Positions 1 to 9,922 are shown, counted from the first letter of the stretch. The stretch is 64,000 bases of DNA from Streptosporangium amethystogenes (GCF_000721075.1 NZ_JOEQ01000021.1:1-64000), one strand, 5' to 3'. Numbers and translations: made by a program. Notes: generated by a model from the sequence alone, not told the origin.

Positions 1-258
1 TTGCCGGTTTTCCGGTCATCGACTCCCACCCGCCGAATCCGCTAGGATTGCGACTCACCCTGTTTCCAGGGCAACCCCTCTAACTTACTCCAACATCCGG
101 TCGATGTCCAAATTATGCAGACGCGCCCGATTTGCCAGATTTTCAGAGGGGGTCGCAGGACCATTGCCCTGCTTGAAGAACTCTAGCAGCCGCCTAGGGC
201 CACCATGACCAACTTCCTGGTAACAACTAGGTCTTCCCTGAGACTTCAGCTCTCAAAC
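1..258. other. Non-coding stretch, nothing recognised
   Basis: No reading frame with actinobacterial codon bias, no tRNA and no recognisable repeat was found. The stretch looks less GC-rich than the genes to its right. Together with the hairpin at 259-294 it forms the downstream flank of valS. The neighbour usually found after valS in actinobacteria, folC, is not in this part of the window. Confidence 0.5.
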
Positions 259-294
259 CCGAGAACCCGGAGTCAAGAGACTCCGGGTTCTCGG
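259..294 (-). terminator. Terminator after valS
   Basis: Perfect 16-bp inverted repeat with a 4-nt loop (arms 259-274 and 279-294), about 95 nt past the valS stop on the minus strand. There is no clear U-tract, as is common in high-GC actinobacteria. Confidence 0.75.
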
Positions 295-388
295 CTCATC
301 CCGACTTCCTGACCTGCGTCGTTCTCCCCCAACCGCCGGCTGGGGACTCCCGGGTCAGGACTCTCCCGCTGCTCTCGAGCTCAGACCG

Positions 389-2965
389 TCAGCCCGTCGG
401 CAACGTCGCCAGCTGAGCGAGCAGTCGCGCGATGTCCTGGTCGGCCTGCGCCGCACGGGACCGCACCTTGGCCACCACATCGTCCGGTGCCTTGGCCATG
501 AACTGCTCATTGCCGAGCTTCGCCGCGACCTGGGCCGCCTCCTTACGCGCCACCGCGAGATCCTTCTCCAGACGCTTACGCTCGGCGGCCACATCGATCG
601 TCCCCGCCGTGTCGATCTCCACGACAATCCCGCTCACATCGAGACGGGCGGTCGCGGCGAACGACTCGGACGGCTGGTCGAGCCGGAGCAACGACCGGAT
701 CGCCCCTTCATGAGAGGCCAGATCCGTACCGGCGAGTGAGAGCCGCGCGGCGACCCGCTGCCCTGGCTTGAGGCCCTGATCGGAACGGAATCTGCGCACC
801 TCGGTGATCAGTCCCTGCACCGCGATGACCTCCTCCTCCGCCGAGGGATCACGCAACGACTCCTGGACCGTCGGCCATGGCGCGACCACGATCGACTCGT
901 GCCCGGTGACCGCTCGCCACAGTTCTTCGGTGACGAACGGAACCAGCGGGTGGAGCAGACGGAGCAGCGAGTCGAAGACATGCCCCAGCACGAGCCGGGT
1001 GTGCTCCTGCCCGGAGGCGATCTGGATCTTGGCGAGTTCCACGTACCAGTCGCAGACCTCGTCCCACGCGAAGTGGTAGAGCAGATCGGAGATCTTGGCG
1101 AACTCGAAGTCCTCGAACGCGGCGTCCACCGACGCGACGACCTCCTGGAGTCTGGACAGGATCCACCTGTCGGCGGCGGTCAACTCCTCGACCGGAAGCT
1201 CACCCGTCACTGCACCGTTCATCAGCGCGAAACGAGTGGCGTTCCAGATCTTGTTACAGAAGTTACGCGACCCTCCTGCCCATTCCTCGCTGATCGCCAC
1301 GTCGGAGCCAGGGTTGGCCCCACGTAGCAGCGTGAAACGGGTGGCGTCGGCGCCGAAGCGCTCGATCCAGTCGAGCGGGTCGACGACGTTGCCGAACGAC
1401 TTCGACATCTTCTTGCCGTACTGGTCCCGGACCATGCCGTGCAGAGCCACGGTCTGGAACGGCGGCTCGCCGTCCATCGCGTAGATGCCGAACATCATCA
1501 TCCGGGCGACCCAGAAGAACAGGATGTCGTAGCCGGTCACCAGGACGGAGGTCGGGTAGAACTTCGCCAGTTCGGGCGTCCTGTCCGGCCAGCCGAGAGT
1601 GGAGAACGGCCACAACCCGGAGGAGAACCAGGTGTCGAGGACATCGGGGTCCTGGACGTAGCCATCGGGCGCCTGCTCGTCGGGGCCGACGCAGAGAACT
1701 TCACCGCCGGGGCCATACCAGACCGGGATACGGTGCCCCCACCACAGCTGCCGGGAGATGCACCAGTCGTGCATGTCGTCGACCCAGTCGAAGTAGCGCT
1801 TGGCCAGCTCCGGTGGATGGATCTTCGTCCGGCCGTCACGGACCGCGTCGCCCGCCGCCTTCGCCAGGGGTGAGACGTTGACGAACCACTGGAGTGAGAG
1901 CCGTGGCTCGACCACGGTCTTGCAGCGCGAGCAGTGCCCGACGGAGTGGAGGTAGGGGCGCTTCTCCGCCACGATCCGGCCCTCGGCGCGTAGCGCGGCC
2001 ACCACCGCGGGCCTGGCCTCGAAGCGGTCGAGCCCCTGGAACGGGCCGTGGGCCGTGACCACGCCGCGCTCGTCCATGATTGTCAGGGACGGCAGCGAGT
2101 GGCGTCGTCCGATCTCGAAGTCGTTCGGGTCGTGCGCCGGAGTGACCTTGACCGCCCCGGTGCCGAAGGCCGGGTCGACGTGCTCGTCGGCGACGATCGG
2201 GATGAGGCGCCCGGTGAGCGGTAGCTCCACCTCCCTTCCGATCAGGTGCGCGTAGCGCTCGTCGGAGGGGTGCACGGCCACGGCGGTGTCACCGAGCATC
2301 GTCTCGGCCCGAGTCGTGGCGACCACGATGGAGTCGTCACCGTCGCCGTAGCGGATCGAGACGAGCTCGCCCTCGTCCTCGCTGTGTTCGACCTCGATGT
2401 CCGAAAGCGCGGTCAGGCAGCGTGGACACCAGTTGATGATGCGCTCGGCGCGGTAGATGAGCCCGTCGTCGAAGAGCCTCTTGAAGATCGTCTGAACGGC
2501 ACGGGACAGTCCGGGGTCCATGGTGAAGCGCTCACGTGACCAGTCGACGCCATCACCGAGCTTCTTCATCTGGCCGAGGATCCGGCCGCCGGACTCCTCC
2601 TTCCACTGCCAGACCCGCTCGACGAACGCCTCGCGGCCGAGGTCGTGCCGGGACAGGCCCTCCTTGGCCAGCTCACGTTCGACGACGTTCTGGGTGGCGA
2701 TGCCGGCGTGGTCCATGCCTGGCAGCCAGAGTGTCTGCTGGCCGCGCATGCGAGCGCGCCTGGTCAGCGCATCCTGGATCGAGTGGTCGAGTGCGTGGCC
2801 GATGTGCAGGACACCGGTCACGTTCGGCGGAGGCAGGACGATGCTGTAAGGCTCGCGCTCGCCGCTCGGATCAGCGGTGAAGTATCCCTCCGATACCCAG
2901 CGCTCGTAGCTCCGGGTCTCCACGTCGGCAGGTGTGTACTGGGTGGGCAGCTCTGGCGTCGTCAC
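389..2965 (-). CDS. valS: Valine--tRNA ligase (class I aminoacyl-tRNA synthetase)
   Basis: Charges tRNA-Val with valine in the cytoplasm. About 858 residues. The HIGH signature is at residues 54-57 after PPPNVTG, and KMSKS is near residue 520 ([13 protein letters not shown]). Between them lies the editing (CP1) region. The C-terminus is the charged coiled-coil arm typical of ValRS. The frame stays open upstream to 3052, but a GTG at 2963-2965 gives the family-like N-terminus ([15 protein letters not shown]). That GTG is preceded by TAGACT eight bases upstream, which suggests a leaderless transcript. It follows clpX on the same strand, separated from it by a strong terminator, so it probably has its own promoter. 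No T-box leader was seen. Confidence 0.97.
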   Translation of the reverse strand: MTTPELPTQYTPADVETRSYERWVSEGYFTADPSGEREPYSIVLPPPNVTGVLHIGHALDHSIQDALTRRARMRGQQTLWLPGMDHAGIATQNVVERELAKEGLSRHDLGREAFVERVWQWKEESGGRILGQMKKLGDGVDWSRERFTMDPGLSRAVQTIFKRLFDDGLIYRAERIINWCPRCLTALSDIEVEHSEDEGELVSIRYGDGDDSIVVATTRAETMLGDTAVAVHPSDERYAHLIGREVELPLTGRLIPIVADEHVDPAFGTGAVKVTPAHDPNDFEIGRRHSLPSLTIMDERGVVTAHGPFQGLDRFEARPAVVAALRAEGRIVAEKRPYLHSVGHCSRCKTVVEPRLSLQWFVNVSPLAKAAGDAVRDGRTKIHPPELAKRYFDWVDDMHDWCISRQLWWGHRIPVWYGPGGEVLCVGPDEQAPDGYVQDPDVLDTWFSSGLWPFSTLGWPDRTPELAKFYPTSVLVTGYDILFFWVARMMMFGIYAMDGEPPFQTVALHGMVRDQYGKKMSKSFGNVVDPLDWIERFGADATRFTLLRGANPGSDVAISEEWAGGSRNFCNKIWNATRFALMNGAVTGELPVEELTAADRWILSRLQEVVASVDAAFEDFEFAKISDLLYHFAWDEVCDWYVELAKIQIASGQEHTRLVLGHVFDSLLRLLHPLVPFVTEELWRAVTGHESIVVAPWPTVQESLRDPSAEEEVIAVQGLITEVRRFRSDQGLKPGQRVAARLSLAGTDLASHEGAIRSLLRLDQPSESFAATARLDVSGIVVEIDTAGTIDVAAERKRLEKDLAVARKEAAQVAAKLGNEQFMAKAPDDVVAKVRSRAAQADQDIARLLAQLATLPTG

Positions 2966-3132
2966 GATGTCCAAGTCTAGGGATGTCCGCGCACTCGATG
3001 TTCCCCAGCCGAAGAGTTGCGACATGTTCCCCCACCTCGCGAGCTCCGACATGCCGTCGACTCCGCGGACCGGCTGCTGAAATCGTCCGGTGAATGCGCC
3101 GCCACCGGCCGACCCGGCGGAAACCAGCGGAA

Positions 3133-3177
3133 ACAGCTGACGCCCCCGCAGGGTCTCCCTGCGGGGGCGTCAGCTGT
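3133..3177 (-). terminator. Terminator after clpX
   Basis: Perfect 21-bp inverted repeat with a 3-nt loop (arms 3133-3153 and 3157-3177), 25 nt past the clpX stop on the minus strand. It separates clpX from valS. Confidence 0.85.
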
Positions 3178-3201
3178 GAAAACCGGTTTGTCCTGGCTGG
3201 A

Positions 3202-4482
3202 TCACGCGGACTTCTCGCGCGGCGGCCGCTGCTGCTTGTTGAGCTGGTCACGCGGCACGAGCGTGGGGTTGACGTGTTCGAGAACCGACTCGCGGGTGAT
3301 GACGACGCGCGCCACGTCCTGCCGCGACGGCACCTCGTACATCACCGAGAGGAGAACCTCCTCCAGGATCGCTCGCAGGCCACGGGCACCGGTGCCGCGC
3401 AGGATCGCCTGATCCGCGATCGCCTCAAGCGCGTCGTCTGTGAACTCGAGTTCGACATTGTCGAGCTCGAACAGGCGCCGGTACTGCTTGACCAAGGCGT
3501 TGCGCGGCTCGGTGAGGATCTGAATGAGCGCCTCGCGGTCAAGGTTGTGAACGCTCGTGATGACCGGAAGCCGGCCGACGAACTCGGGGATCATGCCGAA
3601 CTTCAGCAGGTCCTCGGGCATGACGTCCCCGAAGATGTCGGAGCTGTCGATGTCTTCCTTGGAACGGATGATGGCGTTGAAACCGATGCCCTTGCGGCCG
3701 ATCCGGGACTCGATGATCTTTTCGAGGCCGGCGAAGGCCCCACCACAGATGAACAGCACGTTGGTGGTGTCGATCTGGATGAACTCCTGGTGCGGGTGCT
3801 TACGGCCGCCCTGCGGCGGCACACTCGCGGTCGTGCCCTCCAGGATCTTCAGCAGGGCCTGCTGCACGCCCTCACCGGAGACGTCCCTGGTGATCGACGG
3901 GTTCTCGCTCTTACGAGCGATCTTGTCGACCTCGTCGATGTAGATGATGCCGGTCTCGGCCTTCTTGACGTCGTAGTCAGCGGCCTGGATCAGCTTGAGC
4001 AGTATGTTCTCGACGTCCTCGCCCACGTAGCCCGCCTCTGTCAGGGCTGTGGCGTCGGCGATGGCGAACGGAACGTTCAGCATCTTCGCCAACGTCTGGG
4101 CGAGCAGTGTCTTACCGGAACCGGTCGGGCCCAGGAGCAGGATGTTGGACTTGGCCAGTTCTATGCCGTCGTCACGCCCGCGCTCGCCGGACTGCACCCG
4201 CTTGTAGTGGTTGTAGACCGCTACGGAGAGAGCCTTCTTCGCCTGGTCCTGACCGATGACGTAGGCGTCGAGGAATTCGTAGATCTCCCTCGGCTTGGGA
4301 AGGCTGTCCCACTTGAGCTCAGAGGACTCGCTGAGCTCCTCCTCGATGATCTCGTTACAGAGGTCAATGCACTCATCGCAGATGTATACGCCGGGTCCGG
4401 CGATGAGCTTCTTGACTTGCTTCTGGCTCTTTCCACAGAAAGAGCACTTCAGCAGGTCTCCCCCGTCGCCGATGCGTGCCAC
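3202..4482 (-). CDS. clpX: ATP-dependent Clp protease ATP-binding subunit ClpX
   Basis: AAA+ unfoldase that recognises, unfolds and feeds substrates into the ClpP1P2 chamber. 426 residues, the usual length. The N-terminal C4 zinc-binding domain has Cys13, Cys16, Cys35 and Cys38. Walker A GPTGSGKT is near residue 118 and Walker B is [11 protein letters not shown]. The ClpP-docking loop carries the IGF tripeptide (RKGIGF), followed by sensor and arginine-finger regions (EFVGRLPV). The GTG start at 4482 has AAAGGAG about 8 nt upstream. It lies downstream of clpP2 with a hairpin between them, so it is probably a separate transcript in the same gene block. Confidence 0.98.
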   Translation of the reverse strand: MARIGDGGDLLKCSFCGKSQKQVKKLIAGPGVYICDECIDLCNEIIEEELSESSELKWDSLPKPREIYEFLDAYVIGQDQAKKALSVAVYNHYKRVQSGERGRDDGIELAKSNILLLGPTGSGKTLLAQTLAKMLNVPFAIADATALTEAGYVGEDVENILLKLIQAADYDVKKAETGIIYIDEVDKIARKSENPSITRDVSGEGVQQALLKILEGTTASVPPQGGRKHPHQEFIQIDTTNVLFICGGAFAGLEKIIESRIGRKGIGFNAIIRSKEDIDSSDIFGDVMPEDLLKFGMIPEFVGRLPVITSVHNLDREALIQILTEPRNALVKQYRRLFELDNVELEFTDDALEAIADQAILRGTGARGLRAILEEVLLSVMYEVPSRQDVARVVITRESVLEHVNPTLVPRDQLNKQQRPPREKSA

Positions 4483-4624
4483 CCCAGATACTCCTTTGCG
4501 TGGGACCGCCCTGGCTGCCGCGGTCCGTTTCTTCCGACCGGCCCGATACCCGATCGAAAAGTCATCCCGCTTAGGTTTCGACGTTACCGTCTTCTGAGCC
4601 CTCAGTGAGCCCCCTAGCGGCGAG

Positions 4625-4665
4625 TCGCACCGGAACCTGCCCGATTCGGCACGGTTCCGGTGCGA
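4625..4665 (-). terminator. Terminator after clpP1-clpP2
   Basis: Outer stem of 13 bp (4625-4637 with 4653-4665) and a 4-bp inner stem with a one-base bulge, starting 9 nt past the clpP2 stop. Confidence 0.75.
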
Positions 4666-4674
4666 TATGCCTCG

Positions 4675-5319
4675 TTAGGAGGCTACGGCCTTCGCAAGCT
4701 TCTTGCGGGACGGGATGATGTCGTCGATCAGCCCGTACTCCTTGGCCTCCACGGCATCAAGGATCTTGTCCCGCTCGATGTCCTTGCGGACCGCCTCCGG
4801 TGCCCTGCCCGAGTGCTGAGCGATGATGCTCTCCATCTGCGCGCGCATCCTGAGGATCTCACGCGCCTGGATCTCGATGTCGCTTCCCTGGCCGCCCCCC
4901 TCGGTGGAGGGCTGGTGGATCAGCATGCGGGCGTTCGGCAAGGCGAAACGCTTGCCGGGCGTGCCGCCGGCCAGCAGGACCGCCGCCGCCGAGGCCGCCT
5001 GGCCCAGACAGACCGTCTGGATCTCCGGCCGGACGAACTGCATCGTGTCGTAGATCGCCGTCATGGCGGTGAAGGAACCGCCCGGCGAGTTGATGTAGAT
5101 GCTGATGTCACGGTCGGGGTCGAGCGACTCCAGGGTCAGCAACTGCGCCATGACGTCATTGGCCGACGCGTCGTCCACCTGCACGCCGAGGAAGATGATG
5201 CGGTCCTCGAAGAGCTTGGCGTACGGATTCATCTCCCGCACGCCGTAGGACGTGCGCTCACTGAAGGACGGAAGAACGTAACGGCCGTTGATGTCTCCCG
5301 GCCGGATCAACTCACTCAC
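4675..5319 (-). CDS. clpP2: ATP-dependent Clp protease proteolytic subunit ClpP2
   Basis: Serine peptidase subunit of the Clp degradation machine. 214 residues. The catalytic triad is visible as Ser110 (GQAASAA), His135 (MLIHQPS) and Asp184 (IERDKIL). The GTG start at 5319 is preceded by AAGGGG. It lies 11 nt downstream of the other clpP gene, so the two form one operon. In actinobacteria the two paralogues assemble into a mixed ClpP1P2 tetradecamer. It is called ClpP2 because it is the promoter-distal copy, as in mycobacteria; the P1/P2 naming is by position only. Confidence 0.95.
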   Translation of the reverse strand: MSELIRPGDINGRYVLPSFSERTSYGVREMNPYAKLFEDRIIFLGVQVDDASANDVMAQLLTLESLDPDRDISIYINSPGGSFTAMTAIYDTMQFVRPEIQTVCLGQAASAAAVLLAGGTPGKRFALPNARMLIHQPSTEGGGQGSDIEIQAREILRMRAQMESIIAQHSGRAPEAVRKDIERDKILDAVEAKEYGLIDDIIPSRKKLAKAVAS

Positions 5320-5330
5320 CTTGTGCCCCT

Positions 5331-5975
5331 TCAGGAGACGGCGCCCGTGGAGGGCACCTGTCGAGCGCTGCGCACGACCTGGTCGATGAAGCCGTAGTCC
5401 TTGGCCTCCTCGGCCGTGAACCAGCGGTCACGGTCGGAATCGGCCTCGATCTGCTCCAGATTCTGACCGGTGTGGAACGCGATGCGCTCGGCGAGGGTCT
5501 TCTTGACATATAGCATCTGCTCAGCCTGGATGGCGATGTCGGCTGCGGTGCCGCCGATGCCACCGGACGGCTGGTGCATCATGATGCGGGCGTGCGGCAG
5601 GGCGTAACGCTTGCCCCGTTCGCCGGCGCAGAGCAGGAACTGGCCCATGGAAGCGGCCAGACCCATCGCGACCGTGCACACATTGTTAGGCACGTATTCC
5701 ATCATGTCGTAAATCGCCATCCCAGCGGTCACGGAACCGCCTGGCGAGTTGATGTAGAGCCAGATGTCGCGCTCTGAGTCGTCCGCGGCGAGCAGCAGCA
5801 GCTCGGCGCAGATTCGGTTGGCGATCTCGTCGTTGACCTGGGTGCCCAGCACGATGATGCGCTCACGCAGCAGCCGCTGGTAGAGCTGGTCTTCGAGCCT
5901 GAACGAGCCATTCGGCTGGCTCATCGACTCGGGCCCGGAGCCGGTCGGCTGGTAGAAGGTCGGCGGGCTGGTCAC
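5331..5975 (-). CDS. clpP1: ATP-dependent Clp protease proteolytic subunit ClpP1
   Basis: First gene of the clpP1-clpP2 operon, encoding the partner peptidase subunit. From the GTG at 5975 it is 214 residues, with Ser109 (GLAASMG), His134 (IMMHQPS) and Asp183 (SDRDRWF). The frame continues upstream to 6047, but the GTG has a good ribosome-binding site (GGAAGGTG about 6 nt upstream). An internal ATG at residue 18 (MSQPNGSF) is a second possible start. The upstream region holds a ClgR-like operator at 6063-6080, which would fit stress-induced transcription of clpP1P2. Confidence 0.95.
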   Translation of the reverse strand: MTSPPTFYQPTGSGPESMSQPNGSFRLEDQLYQRLLRERIIVLGTQVNDEIANRICAELLLLAADDSERDIWLYINSPGGSVTAGMAIYDMMEYVPNNVCTVAMGLAASMGQFLLCAGERGKRYALPHARIMMHQPSGGIGGTAADIAIQAEQMLYVKKTLAERIAFHTGQNLEQIEADSDRDRWFTAEEAKDYGFIDQVVRSARQVPSTGAVS

Positions 5976-6062
5976 AGCGTCACCTTCCGATGCGTCGTAA
6001 TCGATTGGCTTTGCTTGTGACCTTAACGCGCGTGGCCTACCGGACATGCCCCCTCAACGCGC

Positions 6063-6080
6063 TGTTCGCTGACGGCGCAT
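6063..6080 (-). promoter_or_regulatory. ClgR-like operator upstream of clpP1
   Basis: The core CGCTGACGGCG at 6067-6077 fits the CGCYNANRGCG core recalled for ClgR, the activator of clp genes in corynebacteria and streptomycetes. The flanks match only in part. It lies about 90 bp upstream of the clpP1 start. No convincing -35/-10 pair was found beside it. Confidence 0.5.
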
Positions 6081-6405
6081 GCTGCCCGCCGCCTCCCCAC
6101 CGCGCCTGGAACCTCCCGCCGCACGCCTCGGTAAAGGCTCGGAAACCGGAGCCCGTACGGCGTGTCGGAGCTCCCGGGATACCTGTGCGGACGCCGGAAG
6201 CGGACCGCGGCGGAACGCTGAAAAGACTTCCGGGAGAAAGAAGGGGGTCGCGACTCTCAGCGGGCCCAGGAGCCCGCGAGCTCCCTGGAGGGCAGGGAGA
6301 CCGGAGGAATCCAGGAGAGGCGTCAGGGCGGCACTCCGCGGCGCTCTCACCCCCACATCGTCCTCGGCTCGGCCAGGGCCCTCGGCCGGGCGAGCGGCAG
6401 AACGC
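6081..6405. other. Leader/intergenic region between tig and clpP1
   Basis: About 325 bases without a supported gene. Reading frames are open on both strands, but none has a ribosome-binding site or a recognisable product. The plus strand is purine-rich around 6225-6320. It presumably holds upstream promoter sequence for clpP1, but no element could be assigned. Confidence 0.4.
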
Positions 6406-6442
6406 GGACGCCCCCGTCACGCTGAGCGTGACGGGGGCGTCC
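6406..6442 (-). terminator. Terminator after tig
   Basis: Perfect 17-bp inverted repeat with a 3-nt loop (6406-6422 and 6426-6442), about 37 nt past the trigger factor stop. Confidence 0.85.
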
Positions 6443-6478
6443 AGGGTGCTCTGTGGCACCCCTCGCTTCGGCCTGGGA

Positions 6479-7882
6479 CTACTTCGCTGCGTCAGCCTCG
6501 GGGGCCTCCGGGGCCTCGGAAGCCTCGGTGGCCTCCTCGGTCTCGTCGGACTCCGCACCGTTGATCTCGGTGTAGATGGCCTTGAGGTCGACCTCGTTGC
6601 CCGCCTCGTCGGTCACCTTCGCGGCATCGCCGATGACACTCTTGGCCTTGTCACGGACGATCTCGACCATGGCCAGTGTGAGCTGGTCGTTGTCGGCCAG
6701 GTGCTGGGCCAGCGTGTTGGGCGCGACGTTCATCTGCATGGCGCGGCGCACCACGAAGTTGGTCAGCTCCTGCTCGCTGACACCGAGCTCCTCGCTCTTG
6801 ACGATCTTGTCGAGGACAAAGCCCGTCTTGAGTGCCTTGGCGGCGCTCTCGTCGAACTCGGCGAGGCGCTCCTCCTCGGTGGTCTGGTAGAGGCGGAAGA
6901 ACGCCTCCTTGCTCAGGCCACTCTCGGCGATCTGGTGCTCAAGGTTGTGCTTGCGGTTGTCGACCTCGACCTTGAGCGCGCTCTCCGGCAGCGGAATGTC
7001 GATCTTGCCGAGCAGCGCGTCGAGCGCGTTCTCACGGGCCTGGACGACCTGGTCGATCAGCTTGTTGCGGCGGGCCTGCTCGCTGATGCTCGCCTTGAGC
7101 TCGTCAAGGGTGTCGAACTCGCTGGCGAGCTGGGCGAACTCGTCGTCAAGCTCGGGGAGGACCTTCTCCTTGACGCTCTTGACGGTGATGGTGACCACGG
7201 CCTCCTCGCCGGCGTTCTCGCCGCCGACCAGGTTCGTGGTGAACTCCTTGGTCTCACCGGCGGACAGGCCGACCAGGGCGTCGTCCAGGCCTTGCAGCAC
7301 CGAACCGGCACCGACCTCGTAGGAGACGTCGTTGGCCTGCTGCTCCTCGATGTTGACACCGTCGATCGAGGCGGCCAGGTCCATGACGACGAAGTCGCCG
7401 ACGGCGGCGGCGCGCTCGACGCCGGTCAGCGTGGCGAAACGCTGGCGCAGACCGTCCAGCTGGGTGTCGATGTCGGAGTCGGAGACCTCGGAGACCGGAA
7501 CGGTCACCTCGATGCCCTGGTAGTCGGGGACGTCGAACTCGGGGCGGATGTCCACCTCGGCGGTGAACTCGACCTGCTGACCGTCCTCGATCTTGGTGAC
7601 CTCGATCTCCGGCTGGCTGACCGGGAAGATCTCACTCTCGTCGACGGCCTGGCCGTACAGCTTGGGCACCGCGTCATTGAGGGTCTCCTCCAGCACCACC
7701 GCGCGGCCGAAGCGCTGCTCGATGATGCGGGCCGGAACCTTGCCGGGGCGGAACCCGGGGACGCGCACCTGCTGCGCGACCTTCTTGTACGCCGCCTGCA
7801 GGCTCTCGCCGAGCTCCTCGAACGGCACCTCGACGGTAAGCCTTACCCGGGTCGGGCTGAGCTCCTCCACAGCGGTCTTCAC
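6479..7882 (-). CDS. tig: Trigger factor (ribosome-associated chaperone, peptidyl-prolyl isomerase)
   Basis: Binds the ribosome at the tunnel exit and shields nascent chains. 467 residues from the GTG at 7882, which has AAGGAG 8 nt upstream; the frame is open to 8023 but that part looks non-coding. The N-terminal ribosome-binding domain contains the signature loop GFRPGKVPA. A FKBP-type PPIase domain follows (about residues 160-240), then a helical C-terminal domain. The last 25 residues are a low-complexity Glu/Ala/Pro tail, common in actinobacterial homologues. It is upstream of clpP1 on the same strand, with its own terminator, as in many bacteria. Confidence 0.97.
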   Translation of the reverse strand: MKTAVEELSPTRVRLTVEVPFEELGESLQAAYKKVAQQVRVPGFRPGKVPARIIEQRFGRAVVLEETLNDAVPKLYGQAVDESEIFPVSQPEIEVTKIEDGQQVEFTAEVDIRPEFDVPDYQGIEVTVPVSEVSDSDIDTQLDGLRQRFATLTGVERAAAVGDFVVMDLAASIDGVNIEEQQANDVSYEVGAGSVLQGLDDALVGLSAGETKEFTTNLVGGENAGEEAVVTITVKSVKEKVLPELDDEFAQLASEFDTLDELKASISEQARRNKLIDQVVQARENALDALLGKIDIPLPESALKVEVDNRKHNLEHQIAESGLSKEAFFRLYQTTEEERLAEFDESAAKALKTGFVLDKIVKSEELGVSEQELTNFVVRRAMQMNVAPNTLAQHLADNDQLTLAMVEIVRDKAKSVIGDAAKVTDEAGNEVDLKAIYTEINGAESDETEEATEASEAPEAPEADAAK

Positions 7883-8091
7883 GGGGTCGTCTCCTTGATC
7901 AAACTTCGAGTGATCGCGGGCGCGCCAAGTCGTAGCGGCTATCGCGGCAAGCTCTCGCGCCGCGCCCACATGAGTGGCACCTGGCACAGCCAACGAGACG
8001 TGCGAGATTAGGGCACGCTCCACTGCGGCGGGTGTTCAGCGCCGCAGGCCAGTCTAGAGCAGAGCGACACCATGGAGCGACCAATGGCCGC

Positions 8092-8958
8092 TCAGTCCTC
8101 TTTGATGATCCGCCGCAGGATGTCGTTCGTCTCACCGGGGGTGGTGCTGACCGCGCACAGCCGCTCCATGACCTCGCTGTAGCGGTCGACGTCCTCGCGC
8201 TTGTCCAGGTAGAGGGCGCTGGCCAGTTGCTCGACGTAGACCACGTCCGGGAGCTCGCTGTCGTTGAAGCGGAGCACACTGAAGGCACCGCCCTCCGCGC
8301 TGTGGCCACCGAAGCTGAAGGGCATCACCTGGATTGTGATGTTCGGCTGCCGCATGAGGTCGAGCAGGTGCTCCAGCTGTGCCCGCATGACATCCGCACC
8401 ACCGATCGGACGTCGCAGCGCGGCCTCGTCGATGACGGCCCAGAAGAACGGGCCGTCGGGCCGCCTGAGCACCTGCTGGCGCTCCATCCGCAGGTCGACC
8501 CGGCGGGTGATCTCGTCGGGCGCTATGCCGGCGCTCCCCGCGGTGATGACCGCCCTGGCGTACTCCTTCGTCTGCAGCAGGCCCGGCACGAACTGCACCT
8601 CATACGTACGGATCCGGGAGGCTGCCTCCTCCAGACCGACGTACGTCTGAAACCAGGAGGGCAGCAGGTCGTTGAACCGGTGCCACCAGCCGGGTTCGTT
8701 GGCTCTGAGCAACAGATCCATGATCGCCGACCGGGCGCGGTCGTCCTCCACCCCGTAGAAGGTGAGCAGATCCGCCACGTCGCGCTCTCTCAGACCAACC
8801 CGGCCGAGCTCCATCCTACTGATCTTGGATTCGGATCCGCGGATCAGATGGCCTGCCTCCTCTCGCGAGAGCCCCTTGGCCTCGCGTAGACGACGCAGTT
8901 GGGAGCCTAAGAGGATACGCAGAGCTGTGGGACCTGATCCCGGTTGAACCTGCGCCAC
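8092..8958 (-). CDS. XRE-family helix-turn-helix regulator with DUF5753 domain
   Basis: Probable DNA-binding regulator of the WhiJ/AbaA-like type abundant in morphologically complex actinobacteria. About 288 residues. The HTH is at about residues 12-70 (LRRLREAKGLSREEAGHLI, then SESKISRMELGR). The long C-terminal DUF5753 domain is recognisable from FVPGLLQTKEYARA and FFWAVIDEAALRR. The GTG start at 8958 has GGAGG close upstream; the frame extends to 8991. It is divergent from an anti-sigma-like ATPase gene, the usual partner of this family, across a TGCA-rich region (9075-9163). The ligand and target are unknown. Confidence 0.88.
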   Translation of the reverse strand: MAQVQPGSGPTALRILLGSQLRRLREAKGLSREEAGHLIRGSESKISRMELGRVGLRERDVADLLTFYGVEDDRARSAIMDLLLRANEPGWWHRFNDLLPSWFQTYVGLEEAASRIRTYEVQFVPGLLQTKEYARAVITAGSAGIAPDEITRRVDLRMERQQVLRRPDGPFFWAVIDEAALRRPIGGADVMRAQLEHLLDLMRQPNITIQVMPFSFGGHSAEGGAFSVLRFNDSELPDVVYVEQLASALYLDKREDVDRYSEVMERLCAVSTTPGETNDILRRIIKED

Positions 8959-9074
8959 TTCGCCTCCCTCTCTACTTGGGCCAGCGCACACAGTGTCACT
9001 ACTTCCGGCCGCTATGACAAGGTCTCAAGTCACTGCCCAATTCGCCAAGTCGCCGACCCGACCGTCCATGCTGC

Positions 9075-9163
9075 TGCACATTGCAACTGCACGTGCATTT
9101 GGGTCTTGCAGCAGACGTTCCGGTGACCCATGATGGCTTAGTGCATATTGGGCTTATGGTGCA
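9075..9163. promoter_or_regulatory. TGCA-rich putative operator region
   Basis: Seven TGCA tetramers occur in 89 bases (first bases at 9075, 9082, 9088, 9094, 9107, 9142 and 9160). They include the perfect palindrome TGCACGTGCA at 9088-9097. The cluster sits between the divergent XRE-DUF5753 and HATPase genes. It may be the binding region for the XRE regulator; no consensus is known to me. Confidence 0.35.
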
Positions 9164-9201
9164 CAAGCTCTGAAAACTCTCACGTGGTACGGAGACTCAC
9201 G

Positions 9202-9711
9202 ATGACAGCGGGAGGTACCGGCAGGATGGTGGAGGAGCCAAAATCGGCTGCCGACTACCTGCAGGCGACCCGCGAGGTGAGCTTTGACGAGCTGCTCGAG
9301 GCCAACCAATCCGACGCCACCGCGTGCCCTCTGCCCAGTCAGGCCGACTCGGTGAAGACCGCCCGGGACGTGACGCGCTCGACGCTCCGCGATTGGGGAC
9401 TGGCGGAGCTCAGCGATGACGCAGCGCTAGTGGTTTCGGAACTCGTCACCAACGCGGTCCGTTACGCGCTGTGTCCGCCCGGCCAGCCGGGGATCACCCC
9501 GATCACGCTCGTCCTGCTGCGCCTCTCGCCCCACGTGCTCCTGGCTGTGATGGACCCCAGCAACGAGGTTCCGACCCCCAAGGAGCCGGACTTCATCTCG
9601 GAGAACGGCCGGGGCCTCTACATCGTGGAGACCTACAGCCAGGGCTGGGGCTGGGACTACCTCAACTGCGGCGGCAAGGCCGTCTGGGCCCTCTTCAGCG
9701 CCCACCGCTGA
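9202..9711 (+). CDS. ATP-binding anti-sigma-factor-like protein (HATPase_c, RsbW type)
   Basis: Small cytoplasmic GHKL ATPase of the kind that acts as an anti-sigma kinase or partners DUF5753 regulators. 169 residues from the ATG at 9202 (GGAG 7-8 nt upstream); an upstream frame to 9148 and an internal ATG at 9226 are alternatives. The N-box is SELVTNAVRYA, the G1-like box is AVMDPSNEVP and the G2 box is ENGRGLYIVE. There is no histidine-kinase dimerisation domain. It is divergent from the XRE-DUF5753 gene. No anti-anti-sigma gene is adjacent. Confidence 0.85.
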   Translation: MTAGGTGRMVEEPKSAADYLQATREVSFDELLEANQSDATACPLPSQADSVKTARDVTRSTLRDWGLAELSDDAALVVSELVTNAVRYALCPPGQPGITPITLVLLRLSPHVLLAVMDPSNEVPTPKEPDFISENGRGLYIVETYSQGWGWDYLNCGGKAVWALFSAHR

Positions 9712-9814
9712 CGTTCAGCGCGCTCCCGCGCCGCGAGGCGACCTTCCAGACATCGCATCCATGCGCCCTGCCTGTCTCGCGTGGCCGAGAATTCGCACCC
9801 CGTACAACGAGAAA

Positions 9815-9842
9815 CCGGGCATCGGTGGGAACCGATGCCCGG
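9815..9842 (-). terminator. Terminator after tRNA-Pro
   Basis: 12-bp perfect stem with a 4-nt loop, a few bases past the tRNA-Pro 3' end. On the minus strand it is followed by TTTCTCGTT. Confidence 0.75.
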
Positions 9843-9848
9843 CATGCG

Positions 9849-9922
9849 TCGGGGTGACAGGATTTGAACCTGCGGCCCCCTGCTCCCAAAGCAGGTGCGC
9901 TACCAAACTGCGCCACACCCCG
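9849..9922 (-). tRNA. tRNA-Pro (anticodon TGG)
   Basis: 74 nt read on the minus strand. The acceptor stem is CGGGGTG pairing with CACCCCG, followed by discriminator A. The anticodon stem is CCTGC/GCAGG with loop TTTGGGA, giving anticodon TGG. The T-arm is GTTCAAATC. CCA is not encoded. It is divergent from tRNA-Gly 90 bp away. Confidence 0.95.

Noticed and set aside
2966..3180. T-box or other riboswitch upstream of valS
   Set aside because: The leader is short, dominated by the clpX terminator, and no T-box sequence or specifier hairpin was found.
3094..4608. A 504-codon plus-strand open frame opposite clpX
   Set aside because: Antisense of an unmistakable ClpX; no motif and no ribosome-binding site.
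6048..6405. Possible genes in the tig-clpP1 gap (several 100-160 codon frames)
   Set aside because: All are overlapping frames of a compositionally biased stretch with Arg/Pro/Ser-rich products, no ribosome-binding site and no recognised domain.
5990..8011. A 673-codon plus-strand open frame opposite tig
   Set aside because: Shadow of trigger factor; its product is Leu/Asp/Gly-rich low complexity with no ribosome-binding site.
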